Shown here one piece after another: positions 44,584-56,397 of a stretch of DNA of 64,000 nucleotides (position 1 is the stretch's first letter; each line of letters starts with the position of its first letter). The position numbers and the translations under genes were made by a program. A model generated the notes under the pieces. The model was not told where the DNA came from, made no database searches, and was given only the letters and a program-made list of their open reading frames with translations. Source of the stretch: Cystobasidiopsis lactophilus (lineage: Eukaryota; Basidiomycota; Agaricostilbomycetes; Agaricostilbales; Chionosphaeraceae); NCBI GenBank assembly GCA_001599975.1, contig BCIO01000006.1, positions 329,156 through 393,155 of the forward strand, read 5' to 3'.

Positions 44584-44910
44584 GTTGTTGAGCTTTCAAC
44601 CCGAGCAACCAGGCTTGCAAAGGACAAGCAGTGGTCGTCAAAGAGACACCTGAGAGAGCAATCATATTTGTTCGGGGAGCTTGGCGTTGTTTGTAGATGA
44701 TCGCTTTTGGCAGTAAACAAACTTGGCCGCGAGCTACAGTAGCGCCACGCGTTTCTATTCGAAAGTCATTAGTAGTGGTGGCACGGTCACAAAGTGCTGC
44801 ATTAAATGAATGTGGTTTTTTGCACAAGAGGAGAAACGCGGAAATCGAATGGCTAATGTGTTGTACAAGCGGGAGGTCCGCAATGCGCTCTATGTGTCTT
44901 AGTCTTGATT
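44584..44910. other. Intergenic region between the two CAP genes, no gene seen
   Basis: These 327 bases lie upstream of copy 1 and downstream of copy 2. No frame with family motifs is present. Confidence 0.4.
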
Positions 44911-46354
44911 CTACGGCACAGGCGACACATTCGCGGGCACGTTTGTGGCCACGGTCCAGTCCGCAGAGCTGCTGTCTTTCAAGCTGTATGCGCAGGCTGT
45001 AGGGGCAGAAGCTTTGAGCCCAGCTCGGCAGAACGGTGTTTCTGAGCGAAAGCTTACACCAGAAGAGAGCGGGCTGGGTGGTCAGACTTGAGCCGTCTTG
45101 GTTGGTCAGTCCAGAGGGGCAGTAGGAGACAGCGCATCCTGGTTCGAGAAATCAATCTCACAGTCCAGAGGTTCAGAGTCTTCTTGCCACTCACCGACAT
45201 AGTACCAAGACTTCCAAACCAGATTTTGGAAATGCTCAGTGCCAGCATCGGTGACAGCAGGCTGAGGATCGTAAGAGTACGACTGGAACTCGGCGTTGGC
45301 CCAGTCGTACACGACATCGCTGGAAGCCATGTCGGACAGATCCGAGTTGGCGCCATAGGCAGCGTAGAGGTTCTCGGCGTTCCCTGTATTGACACATGAG
45401 CGGAAGTAGCGTGCGGTCTACGAGAACAGCGAAGCATACAAGGAAGAGACGAAGCATCCTGTGTGAAAAATCTCGTCAGTTGTGATCTTTGCGCAATAAT
45501 GTACGAGGACACGGCTTACAGCTCCGACAGTAGAGTGATAGTATCCGCACTTGTCGGTCCACGCTTGAGCAAACGTGGCGAGAGTGTCATCCCAAGCCAA
45601 GTTCGGCACGCCAAAGAGGGCGCGGAAGTTGTTGGTGGCCTTGAGGATGTTGCTTTGGAACGTGGCCGAGTTGGCAATTTCAGGGTAGGTAGCGGCCCAA
45701 CCTGTCGTCGAGGCCGCGGATGAGGAAGCAGCGGCAGGAGAGGACGAAGACGACGATCCAGAAACAGTGAGCGTGGTCGTGCTGGTTCCCGTCGACTTGA
45801 TGGTTTTGACCGTGGTCTTGGTCACGGTGACGGTTGGCTTGATAGTCGAAGTCTGCGAGAAGCCTTAGTTAAGGCCCTCCCGAAAGGGGCAAACGCATTG
45901 GCACTTGCAATGAATTTTGTTTTCGTGACGTAGGAAGTCACAGTAGGCGTTCCGACATCTGCACCGACTGGGTGAAACGCGCGAGCTTCTAGAGGGTCGG
46001 CTGTCCGCCGTGCTAAGTCCTCCGCAGCCGCTGTTCGCTTCGCGAGGACGGTGGTGGTCTGGAGGCAAGCCGGAGGTAAGTTTAGGCAGCGCAGACGAAC
46101 AAAAGAACTGGACCAACAGCAGTGACGACCTTGACCGAACCCTGGATGGAAGTGTTTGTCTGAACCGTCGTGATGGTCCGGGGCGCGGCGGTCTGATAGA
46201 CCGTGCTGGTGAGCTGCACGGTCGACGTTACAGTGACTGTCTTTGCGACCGCCTTCTTGACTGCGTTCAGGTTGAGGGGAGAGTTGTGCTGAGGCACAGC
46301 CAGAGCGGCATCGGCCAGGAGTGCCAGAACAACCAGACGAACAAGAGCCAGCAT
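44911..46354 (-). CDS. Secreted CAP/PR-1 family protein, copy 2
   Basis: This is a tandem paralogue of copy 1. The signal peptide MLALVRLVVLALLADAALAV starts at 46354. A Thr/Val-rich segment TVTVTSTVQLTSTVYQTAAP follows, with basic cleavage-like sites LAKRTAAAEDLARRTADP. After STIKPTVTVTKTTVKTIKS and an Ala/Ser linker comes the CAP domain: FQSNILKATNNFRALFGVPN, KCGYYHS, GNAENLYAAYGA, TEHFQNLVWKSWYYVG, CAVSYCPSGL, and a last exon CAYSLKDSSSADWTVATNVP ending SPVP at 44911. The third His-region reads EHFQNLVW. About 350 residues in seven or so exons. Copies 1 and 2 share exon order, the poly-Thr lead and the linker, so they arose by local duplication. Confidence 0.78.
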
Positions 46355-46884
46355 GTTGGTGGTTAAACGGAATCAAAGCAGAGAAGGCATCGTAGGGGAT
46401 TTCGTGTGCTCTTTTGAACCTGCCAAGGGACCAAAAATCAATGGGCTCATACGCGGGTCTGGACATTTTGCCCATTTGCAGAAACCTTGGCCGTCGAGTC
46501 GTCCTGTTTTTGGAAATTCTTGGGGACAGCTTGCCACGAGTCTCGGCAAAGGGTTCCTAAGACACCCTAATCATGACAATCGATAATTCGGGAGCTATTT
46601 TGGGTTTGAGCGGCGCATTTTCAAGAAAAGGTCATTTTCATCGAGGACGGTGGCGGATGAGGTCGACGAAAAGTCACGCGGTTTCTCCCCCAAATGCCTT
46701 TGCTGCGAAGTGTTGGTCGTACCCGACGAACTCGCAAACTTAACGCCCTTAACGACAGTACACGTTGGTAGACATACATAATACAAGTATCGCGAGAAAA
46801 GAGCGCTGTGGCAATCATCACCTTTCGGGGGGCCAACGCTCTGTCCAAAACCGCGTCTTGATCAAGAGGATGCAGCAATAGCAA
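46355..46884. promoter_or_regulatory. Divergent intergenic region, CAP copy 2 and CLC channel
   Basis: No gene is supported in these 530 bases. Short minus-strand frames exist but show no family motif. The region presumably contains both promoters. Confidence 0.3.
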
Positions 46885-49793
46885 ATGGCACCGACGCTCT
46901 ACTGTGACAAGCAGTATGCGGCACCCTCAAGCGGAAGCGCACAACAGCTCGCGTACGATGACCGCCAATCGGTTCGTTTGCTTTCCACCGGGCGCCCCTG
47001 CTTCTCAGCTGCCTTCCCACAGATTGACTGGCATCTCGAGCTGGTCAAAGAGAGAGCACGGCAAGAGGCGACCCCTTTGTTTCGTATCCAGAATGTGCTC
47101 CAGACTTGGACGACCATCCTCTTGACCGGCCTCTGTGTAGGCATTCTGGCGGCCTACCTGGATGTCGTGTCGTCCTGGCTGAGCGACTTTCGAGAGGGCA
47201 TCTGCTTGGAGAGCTTTTGGCTGGATCAGAAAGCGTGCTGCATGGCCTTGGACCGTGAGTTTTGGTCAGCTCTGTGTCTTTGGCCCTCCCTTTGATCATC
47301 AAGGCAGCTGGGGAAGAGTGTCTGGCTTATGCTACCTGGTCGCAAGCGCTTGGATTCAGCTCTACAGGGGCCAAAGCCATCACCCAATACCTCATCTACA
47401 TCCTACTCGGCACGCTCTTCGCCTCCATTTCGGCATTGCTCGTCCAGGACTACGCCCCCCAAGCCTTCCACAGCGGTCTGCCCGAGATCAAGGCCATTCT
47501 GGGAGGTTATATAATAAAAGGATACTTCAGCAAGTGGACGCTGATCATCAAAGCCCTTGGCCTGGCCACCGCGGTCGCCTCCGGGCTCAGCTTGGGCAAG
47601 GAGGGCCCGCTGGTCCATGTCGCTTGTTGCATCGGCAGCCAGATCGCCTCATTGTTCAGCATTTTCAGAGATAACGAGGCCCGGAGTAGGCAGATCCTAT
47701 CGGCTTCCGCAGCGGCAGGCCTATCAGTGGCCTTCGGGGCGCCTTTGGGTGGCGTTTGTGAGTTTGCACGCTCTCCTCTGAGCTAACGACCGGGCCAACC
47801 TTTCTTTCCCAACAGTGTTCAGCTTGGAAGAAGCTTCCTCCTGTGCGTGCCTCGTTCTCTGGCTTCTGGGCGAAAACTCACGCCGGTATTGCAGACTTCC
47901 CAATGTCGGTCCTCTGGCAGTCCTTCGTGTGCGCCATCGTGGCCGCTATATCTCTACAGTACATGGACGTCTTTGGGACCGGCCGCATCGTCCTCTTCCA
48001 AGTTTCGGTCCGCCAATTATGGAGGGGGTTCGAGATTGTGCCTTTTCTCCTCATTGGGTGCGCCATCCTCTCCTCATTGTCCAGGTTTTGTGTTCAAATA
48101 GTGGTGATGCGACAGAGTCTGCGGGGGCATCTTTGGCCACTACTTCACCCGGCTGAACATTGACATTGCCCGCCTTCGCTCGGCCACCCCTTTGCTTCGG
48201 AACCACCCGGTGGCCGAGGTGTCCTTCGTCGCCTTCCTCACCTGCCTGACCTCCTACCTCGTCCCCTTCCTGCGCATCTCCACGACCAACCTGGTCGCCG
48301 CGCTCTTCTCCGACTGCTCCACGCCGGACGCGCTGGGCCTGTGCGACAGGGAGCACCAGCTGTCGACCGTCTTCTTCCTGCTCTTGACCTGCGTGATCAA
48401 GTACATGGAGACGGCCTACGTGTTCGGCATGCGCCTCCCCGCCGGCGTCTTCCTGCCTTCGACCGCCATCGGCGCTGTGCGTTTCGCCCATCCCCCCTTT
48501 CTCCTTTCCCAAATCGTCGTCTCCTAAGACTTTAGTTGCAACAGTGCTTTGGGAGGGCGATAGGCCTGCTCATGCATCTAACCCAACAGCGCTACGCCTC
48601 CGCCGGCGTGTTCGCCTCTTGCCCAGCGGACGGCCCTTGCATCTCCGCCTCGGTGTACGCCGTGGTCGGCGCGGCTTCCGCCCTGGCCGGAGTGACCCGA
48701 ATGACTTTGTCCCTAGTCTGCGTGAGTTTCGCCTTCCCACTTGACACCTTACCATCGGTGTTCATGGGTTGCGCCTCCACAGGTCTTTTTCGAATTGACG
48801 GGCGCGGTCGATTTGGTATTGCAGGTGATGATCGCGGTGATGGCCTCCAAGTTCACCGGCGACTTCTTAGCTCGGGATGGCATGTGAGGCTATTCCCTCT
48901 TTTCTCCTCCACCTTCTTACCCGAGCTGGGAACATGCGAACAAGATACGAAGCCTGGATCCGCCTTCGAGACTACCCCTTCCTCAACCCCAAACACGAAT
49001 GTGCGCTCCTTCCTTTCCCATTGTCCACACGCTCGAGAGAACCGATTCGAGGCACACAGACAAGAACCAAGACTCGAAAGCGTCCGACCTGCTCTCCGAA
49101 GACCTGGTGGTCCTGCCGCGCTGCTCCATGTCCTTGGCCGAGCTTGAGTCGCTGCTGGACACGGCCGAGTACCGCGGCTTCCCCGTGGTGGACTCGGTGG
49201 AGAGCATGAAGCTGTTAGGCTACGCGTCGAGGAACCAACTCACCGAAGCTGTCGGTTCGTTTTTCTTCCCTCTTTCCTTTTGTTGGATCATACAATGGTT
49301 GAAGTTGGGGAAGCAGAGGAAGCGAGGTCGAACGTGAACGCTCGGGGCTCTAAGATTTGTCGCTTTTTACCCGCTGAGGACGACTCTCCGCCGGGGGAAG
49401 AAGAAGAGGAGGGGAGGGTGGTGGATATGGCGGCTTGGGTGGAGCAAACGCCGTTCACGGCGAGCGCCAAGATGTCGTTGGAGCTCATCGTCAAGCTGTT
49501 TCAGGCCCTCGTTCGGTTCTCTCTCCTCTCACTGTTATATCATTGACCAACCTGAGTTTTGGCGACAGGGATTGAGGTACATGCTATTGACCGATGGCCC
49601 TCGCCTAGCTGGAGTGTTAACCAAGCATGTTAGCCTTTTTTCCCTCTCTGCGTCCTTGGGGGCCACGCACAAGAACTGAAAGGAGGCAATGCAGGACATC
49701 CACTACCTCCTCCAGTCGGAGCTGTCGGCTTCCTCTAGGGCGGACATCCAGCGGTTCAGGGATGCGAACCGGCCCGAGTTGGCGCTGTCTTGA
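46885..49793 (+). CDS. CLC-type voltage-gated chloride channel/exchanger
   Basis: ATG 46885 opens MAPTLYCDKQYAAPSSGSAQ; after an intron the family start QS/IDWHLELVKERARQEA follows. Membrane blocks: TTILLTGLCVGILAAYLDVV, HSGLPEIKAILGGYIIKGY, GLSLGKEGPLVHVACCIGSQ (gating Glu in GKEGP), AFGAPLGGVLFSLEEASSYF, HYFTRLNIDIAR, VIKYMETAYVFGMRLPAGVF, GVTRMTLSLVVFFELTGA and VMIAVMASKFTGDFLA. Two CBS-like regions follow (DLLSEDLVVLPRCSMSLAEL, FPVVDSVESMKLLGYASRNQ and MRYMLLTDGPRLAGVLTK), ending ELALS. This resembles fungal Gef1-type CLC proteins of the Golgi/vacuole system. About 780 residues. GSGIPE is GLPE here. Introns start with pyrimidine-rich sequence. Confidence 0.88.
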
Positions 49794-50104
49794 ATATGTA
49801 TGTGATTGGACCACCTTTTTGCGCGGGGTGGTCCTGTGGCATGTTTTGAATTAACGCCTCAAAAGGGATGGAACTGGTGCTTTGGAAGAGGGGGAGTGGG
49901 TCATCAGGCCCGGTGGCGAAATGGGCTTTGGCACCTTTTCCATCCATGGGGGAGAACTCGCTCAGGTCCTTTCGTCATATTTGTATCTGATGGGAGCTCT
50001 ACAAGCTGGCTTATTCGCCACCAAACCCACAATTTTGCCGCGCACACCTTCCGCACGCCCTATAAAACATTTCCTTGCTCCTCCTCCCCAGACGCCCCAA
50101 AGTC
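49794..50104. promoter_or_regulatory. TAF5 promoter region with a TATA box
   Basis: There is no gene in these 311 bases. TATAAAA lies at 50061-50067, 38 bases before the TAF5 ATG, followed by a C/T-rich leader (CCTTGCTCCTCCTCCCC). This is a reasonable core promoter. Confidence 0.45.
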
Positions 50105-52804
50105 ATGGAGGCGTCGACGAGCTCTGGGTTGACGCTGAAGCAGCCAACGGACCAGAATGCGATCGTCCTGTCCTACTTGGAGCGACGGGGCTTCACCAAA
50201 GCGTACGCCGCCCTCCAAGCCGAGCTCCTCCCTGGCTCCTCTTCCTCCAGCGGCAGTAACAAGCCAGTGGGGACGGACGAGTTCGCAGCTCGGAATGCTC
50301 CCTCGGGCAACTCCAAGGCCGAGGCGCTCGCCAAGTGGAAGGCCATGGTCGACCCTACAGTGTACGAGGCCGGCTACAAGAGCCTCAAGGCGTTTGTGGA
50401 GGGCAGCTTGGACATCCACCGCAACGAGCTGCTCCACTTGCTGTGGCCCGTGTTTGTGCACGCTTACTTGGACATGGTCGCTGCCGAGGAGGGATACAGA
50501 GCCGCCGCGGACTCCCTCATGGACAAGTGAATGCTCTCCCTCTTCTCTCTCTCTCTTTGGGTGTTGTTTGTGACAGGGTGGACGTGTGACAGATACGGAG
50601 CCGACTTCAAATCCTCGCACGAAGCCTTGCTGCAGCACCTCACTTCCCTGCGCTTGGCCCAGCACATCCAAGAGTCGGAGGACGCCACCCGCTGGAGGTC
50701 CGAGAAGTACCTCTTGCCTTTGTCCGAGCGTGGGTGGGGCTTGCTGCAGTCCTGGTTGATCGGGGGCAGCTTGTCCTTCCACGACCCATCGAGCAAGGCC
50801 GGGGATAAGGGAAGGGACCGGATTTTGGCCATCATCAATGAGAGGCTCGAGATCAAGATTGGTGCGTTCCCTCTCCCCCACACTCTCTCCCCAAAGAAGA
50901 TGGAGTTAAAAAGAGGAGCGTGACAGTACCGGGACTGCCAAGGGGCGGGCCAGCCTCGCAAGCCATCGGCCTCAAATCTGACCTCTCCATCAAATCCCCC
51001 ACCCTCGAAACCGCTTCCTTCTCCGACTTCCCGCCTTTAGCCCTCGGCCAATTGCCGCGCGACCCCAAATTGGACAAAGAAGTCAACCGCGTCCTCGCCG
51101 CCTCTTCCGAACCGACCTTCCAACCTCCCCCTCCGCCCGCAGACCTGACCACGCCAGACCCGACCGACGCCCCTCCCTTTCCCTCCAGCTTCCGGGTGGT
51201 GGATGTGAAGAAAGAGGTCGAGCGCATTAGGGAAGCCCGCAAGCGCATCCGACTTGGTCCAGAGGCTTATTCCACCCAGCCCGAATTGATGGGCGCCACC
51301 GACTTGCCTAAGGACGCAAAGTTCTCAGCCGCCAAACCTTCAGTCTGCCTTTTCACAGTGCACGACACCCTCGAGACGTACGTTCCCTCCCTTTCCTTCC
51401 TTTTGCTTTTTGGGGGTGCAGGGATTTGATATGAGAGGGATAACAAGGATGACGGCTTGCGCCATCTCGGACGACTCGACCATCCTCGCCGCTGGCTTTG
51501 CCGATTCCTACATCCAGCTGTGGAACTTGAAGGGCCAACCTTTCAAACCGCTGTCCTCCGACTTTGATCCCGTCGAAATCAAATCTTGTTCGTTTCCCTC
51601 TCTCTCTCTTCCAAGTTTTCCTTGAAAAAAGGCTGAAAATGGTGTCAACAGCGGCCCAGTTGAAAAAGTTCAAGTCGAAAGAGGCCTCGGCGACGACGAT
51701 CAAGCTCATCGGCCACTCTGGCCCCGTCTACGCCTTGTCCTTCGACCCCTTGACGGGACCCGGCGCGGCGCCCAGGTACCTCTTGTCCTGCTCGCAAGAC
51801 TCCACCATCCGCCTCTGGTCCTTGGACACGTTCACCAACATTGTCGCCTACCGCGGCCACCGCGACCCGGTGTGGGACGTCGAGTGGAGCCCGAAAGGCG
51901 TCTACTTCGCTACGGCTTCCAGGGACCGGATGGCCCAGATTTGGACCACCGACCGCGTCCAGCCTTTGCGCAGGTTGGCCGGCCATTTGGCAGACGTCAA
52001 TGTTCGTTCTTCCCCTCCTTCCCTTCAGTCGAAACTTTCGGCGAGCTGATGGATCTGGGTGACATGGACAGTGCGTCAGGTTTCACCCCAACTGCCTGTT
52101 CGTCGCCACCGGCTCGTCGGACCGGACGTGTCGGCTGTGGGACATCCAAAAGGGCTCGTGCGTGCGCGTGTTCGCCAACGGCCACTCGGGCAGCGTGGCC
52201 GCCGTCGCCTTCTCCCCGGATGGCCGCTACCTCGCCTCGGGCGGGGACGACTGCCTGGTCAACCTCTGGGACCTGGCTTCGGGGAGGTTGATCAAGTCGA
52301 TGCGCGGCCACTCGGCCCGCGTGTACGCGCTCGCCTTCTCCCAAGAGTCCTCCATCCTCCTCTCCTCCGCCGCGGACGACACCGTGCGCATCTGGGACGT
52401 CGGCTCCCGCCCTACTCAAGCCAACTCGGCCGCCCAAGCCAGCATCAAGAACTTGGGCTTGTCCACTTCCGGGCCCAATTCGGCCGGAGGGGGCGGGTTG
52501 AGCTTGAGCATGAGCACCGGTGGTGGCGCGGTCGTTTCAAGTGCGGATGGCAGGACCAGCGCGACGTTGGGCATCGTGCCGAAATCCGCTGCGGAAGCGC
52601 TGGGCGCCAGCGAGGAGAAGAACCAGACTCAGTCGTGAGCTTACCTTCCTTCTTGGGTTTTTGAAGGGGAAAGAAAGGACTGATTGTGTGGTAATAAGGC
52701 CGGACGCGCTGGGCGTGCTGGTGACCAAGAAGACGCCGGTGCACAAGTTGAAGTTCACAGAGGCCAACTTAGCCATTGCCATCGGGCCCATGCGCTCCCA
52801 ATAA
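50105..52804 (+). CDS. TAF5: TFIID subunit TAF5 (WD40 protein)
   Basis: TAF5 is the WD40 subunit of TFIID and, in fungi, SAGA. The N-terminus has a LisH-like helix (AIVLSYLERRGFTKAYAALQ). The NTD2 domain follows: YEAGYKSLKAFVEGSLDIHR, ELLHLLWPVFVHAYLDMVA, FKSSHEALLQHLTSLRLAQH and WLIGGSLSFHDPSSKA. A linker leads to six WD40 blades, for example CAISDDSTILAAGFADSYIQ, KLIGHSGPVYALSFDP, QDSTIRLWSLDTFTNIVAYR, HRDPVWDVEWSPKGVYFATA, RFHPNCLFVATGSSDRTCRL, FSPDGRYLASGGDDCLVNLW and DDTVRIWDV. The last exon reads GVLVTKKTPVHKLKFTEANL. About 780 residues, the normal size. Six or so introns, several with C/T tracts just after the donor. Confidence 0.94.
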
Positions 52805-53008
52805 GCCAGCCTTTACACACCCATTGTACGAATCTTGAAACGACCGATGCAAAGAACAAAAAAAGAGGCCTTGCGACTGGGGTCTAGACTATTAAACATT
52901 TCTTAAGGAGTCCGCCAACATCGCTCGGAAGAATGTCCCTCTGAGTCCTTCGACATCCTTTGAACCAGCTCTAGTTCCCAATTAGCCATGGACTATAAGG
53001 CGTCGAAA

Positions 53009-53804
53009 TCACGACTTGGTAAAAAGCCAGAACCGCCGCTTCTTGGCCGAGCCGGTGCTTGAGAACGTCGACGTGCGGCTGAGGTTGTTGTTGTTGCTGG
53101 ACGAGATGGGGGTGTAGGCTGGCTCGACGCGGAAAGGCGCGCGGGTTTGGAGGTGGCTGTTGTTGGCCATTTCCACCTCTACTATCGCCCAGCTTTTCCC
53201 GTCCACTCATCAGCCCATGAGGTGGTAAGAAGTCCAGTGGAGGGGCAAGCGCACCATTGCATGGATTGCTCAGTCCGCTTGCTGCAGGACGAGGAAGGTA
53301 GCTCTTGGCAGATCGGAATCACCACTTCGCCAGAGAGCTGGCGTCGTGGCTTCTCTTCCCACAGCTGGATTGGGCGGATGCTTCAGCTTGCGAAGGTTTC
53401 AAAATCGAGACACGGGTAAGAGACTCACCAAGTAAGTCTCTTGCCATGCCAGAGACAGGGATGGGTCTGCTTTGAGGGGAGAAGTGCCGAGGAGCGTCAA
53501 GGTCACTCGCTGGTTCGGGTGGCAAATACATCTTGAGCAGGCGGTTCAAGCACAAGGGATTGGTAAGCTCACGGTGCACGAAGGAGTGATGATCGGCTTC
53601 GATCAAGCTGTCAGCCAAGGGAATTTCAAAAGGAGACGACGGCCGACCCACGTTGAGGGTGGTCTTGCCCACAATGCGCTCCCGTGGCCGGAAGGTGTCC
53701 TTGGCCAGCTGCAAGACGACGACCGAGCTTTCAGTCGTCATTGCTTTGACGCGGGGTTGCCGTTCGAGGGTGTTGCTGGCGAGCTCGGAGAAGGCGTTGG
53801 CCAT
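53009..53804 (-). CDS. Short arrestin-like protein
   Basis: ATG 53804 opens MANAFSELASNTLERQPRVK, then VVVLQLAKDTFRPRERIVGK, which looks like the opening strands of an arrestin N-domain (a ligand followed by 'YRPGD.V.G'). The next parts are SLIEADHHSFVHRELTNP and YLPPEP. A later exon reads LWEEKPRRQLSGEVVIPICQ, and the last reads AIVEVEMANNSHLQTRAPFR, then a Ser/Asn-rich end finishing KKRRFWLFTKS. About 220 residues in three or four exons, much shorter than the alpha-arrestin at 15.8-17.8 kb. No PPxY motif is seen. The fold call rests on short matches and the middle joins are unsure. Its product could be a separate arrestin-fold adaptor or an incomplete relative. Confidence 0.5.
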
Positions 53805-54724
53805 CCGAAGTAATGGGCGCGAAGGTCAGCAAAGTTAAGCCGCGAGCAGGTGGTCGAGCGCAGATGAGAGAAGGAGCAGGAGACCATGGGCGAACGTGCC
53901 GGGCTTATCCATTTGTCGATGCGGGCGCCAGAAGGCGAGATGCGTTACACCTCACTGCATTACGTGGGGCGAGGCAACCAGACAAAGAGGCGTGTGAGGC
54001 AGGCGATGCAATCCCGGTCACCGCATCGATACAGCTCTGGTCAGAGCCTACTTGCCACTTCAGGAAGGTCTGAACTGCGCGCCTGCCCAATCAAGGCAAT
54101 TGGATATCGAACGTAAGACAATGGCTCTGGGAGTGGCGGCGTCACCGGCTGTGCGTCGTACCGGCTGCTAAGAGATAAGCTGATAGGCCGTAGCACAAGT
54201 CCTGCTGTCGAACTCTGTTCCACGAGATGCACAGGGATTTCCAACCACTTCATCGGCGGATTTTTGCAAGTCGCAAGCTGCGGCACCAGGTCCAGGCCTT
54301 ATCGTCCTCAATCGAGTGCATTGGGTCTGAATCTTGGAGGCAGTGCCTTCGGGAAAGCAATGAGCCAGCATCCACACACGTCGACCAACTTCTTTCGAAG
54401 GGCGCAGGCAGTGAAAGGCGGCGAGAAAAAGATTTGGCAAGTGCGTCAACCGGCCTCGCAAATGAGACAGCGATGATTTGCCAAGCAGAAGACCAAGAAT
54501 CCGTGGCCGGCAATTCGTAGGAGGCTCCGAAGCGTCGGCGCGGTGGCAAAATTTTGGTGGGCTCCCACTGTGGCCGAGTTATGGCCAAGCAAAAATGATA
54601 CAGCTCTCTAAGAAATTCATGACATCTACCGAAGACCAACAGCGCTCCAAAGACTGAGATTAACGCCAGTGCCCCCTCAACGCAAGGTAGAACGGGACGA
54701 CCTCCAAGCCAACCCTAGTCAACT
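53805..54724. other. Long gene-poor interval, no supported gene
   Basis: This is the longest interval (920 bases) without a gene I can support. Open frames on both strands reach about 100-130 codons (for example minus 54250-54639), but none shows a family motif, a clear start context and coherent splicing together. The sequence is not repetitive, and I see no element ends or inverted repeats. Confidence 0.4.
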
Positions 54725-56397
54725 TCACTTGATATAGGTCGCGTTCAGTCTCATGTTGTTGTAATCGCCAGCATTGATGGGCTCGTATTTCTCTGCAGCG
54801 CACTTGTTAGTACAGCTAGTAACCTCGAGCGGATGTCGAAGAACATACTCGGTCGATCGGGCCCAAATGTGCCGGGCAAGGCGTCGATCGTCTGCGAGCA
54901 AACTTGAGCACTTGGACGAGCATGTAAGTCTGACAGTCATACAGCTGTACGGTCCGCTCCAATGAACTACAGAACTCGTAAGCAAGCGTGGCGAAAATAT
55001 GAAGAGCGAATGAGCGAACATAAGGAATAGAATAGCGCTCTCTAGTCATGCCTGCATCGTCAGGAGAAGACGGAGGCGCCCTGACTCGGTGCAGAGTCGA
55101 CTTGAGTTCATCTGCCGCGCAGTTTGAATTTTGGTCTGCGCCACAGTACACTAAGCACGCACCGTTGGACCAGCGCATCAAAAAGTCTCCGACGTTGAAG
55201 ACGATAGCTTCCTTCATGCTTTGGAAGTGATGCATGGAGATCAGCAAGACCTTCAATCCTGGAAAGAGCTTGATGCTTACGGAGGAGCGGGCAAGAAGGT
55301 ACCGGGCTTGTGGGGATCTTCAACTTCAAGACCGCCGACATCCTAAGCCAAGGTATCAGTAAGAGAGAGAGATCCAAAGAAAGATCGTGATGGCGCACGT
55401 CTTGCCAAAGAAGCGTTCCCGTGGAAAAGTCCTGAAAGATTTTTGAATGAGAGGCGCCTTTTTCAACAGTACTCGAGCCATTCACGAACCGTGTGAGCAG
55501 CAATACGACCTTTAGCACCGGTAGCAAACAGCTCAGCCGGAGCGGAGGGATAGTGGAGTAAGCGAAGCTGATTATCCAGGTGGGTGTGATCTGTGGCGCG
55601 AATATCGGCTTTGAAAACCTGAACCCCACTCTCTGACAACTTACACGAATCGAAGAAGTCTCCGGACAAGCCCATGCCCAAGCCCAGAGCGTTGAGGACC
55701 TTGAGCTCAAAATTGCCCGCCTCTTTGAAAAATTGTTCGCAGTGGTCGCGAAAGCCAGGAAGGGCGTCGTCAGGTATCCATATGTTCTTGAGACGCTTGT
55801 CGTTCCCAACTTCGAAGCTCTCCTTGAGGTCAGGGGCGTTCTTCCTGGCCGCTTCAAGGCCGGCCTTGTCGAACACCATTTGGGACACTTGCTCCTTGCC
55901 CACCCCACTATAGCCTCTGTGGTACCAGCCTTCAGGTGGATGGGGCGCCAACTCCTTGGTCTCTTGGGGAAGGGCGAAGAAGCGCTTAGACTGCGACCTG
56001 GCTTCAGCAAGCGCCACTGGGCCTGACGCTGTCTTTGTTACGTACCTGCCACTCGGATTAGCCAAGAAGATGATTGAGGATCAGATGTACTCACCCAAGA
56101 GAACATTTCATCAATCATGGACTGGCTGACGCCGTGGCCCACGCAGTAGGCGAATCCAACACTATCACCAAGCGAAAGCCTCGGATTGAGCCTCGGTCTT
56201 GTCCAAAACGGTCTTCGCGCTCACTCTCTGCAGGCTTGGTAGAACTCCTTTCCGATCTGTGGGCCCCGTTAGAGCTATGCGCGAAGCGTGCAAGCAAAAT
56301 CGCGCACTCGTTTGGCGGCTTCGCCAGTTCCGTCCCCGAAGTCAGAGAAGTCGATCAAAGGGATGCCGCTAGGGTTACTGGTCTCGAGGCCTGGCAT
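54725..56397 (-). CDS. 2OG-Fe(II) oxygenase, IPNS-like, copy 1
   Basis: The start at 56397 gives MPGLETSNPSGIPLIDFSDF, then exons IGKEFYQACR, DVGFAYCVGHGVSQSMIDEM (DIOX_N domain) and SKRFFALPQETKELAPHP. It goes on with GWYHRGYSGVGKEQ, FFKEAGNFELKVLNALGLGM and HLDNQLRLLHYPSAP. The 2OG domain follows: GRIAAHTDF...GTLLWQDVGG (H-x-D), LEVEDPHKPGTF, AIVFNVGDFLMRWSNG, KSTLHRVRAP (second His) and RERYSIPY (R-x-S for 2OG). The C-terminus is QTIDALPGTFGPDRPSM and KYEPINAGDYNNMRLNATYI. All iron and 2OG ligands are in place. About 360 residues and seven or more exons. Family members include isopenicillin N synthase and gibberellin oxidases; the substrate is unknown. Confidence 0.85.

Noticed and set aside
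54250-54639. Minus-strand frame of 129 codons in the gene-poor interval
   Set aside because: No motif and no neighbouring exons that extend it.
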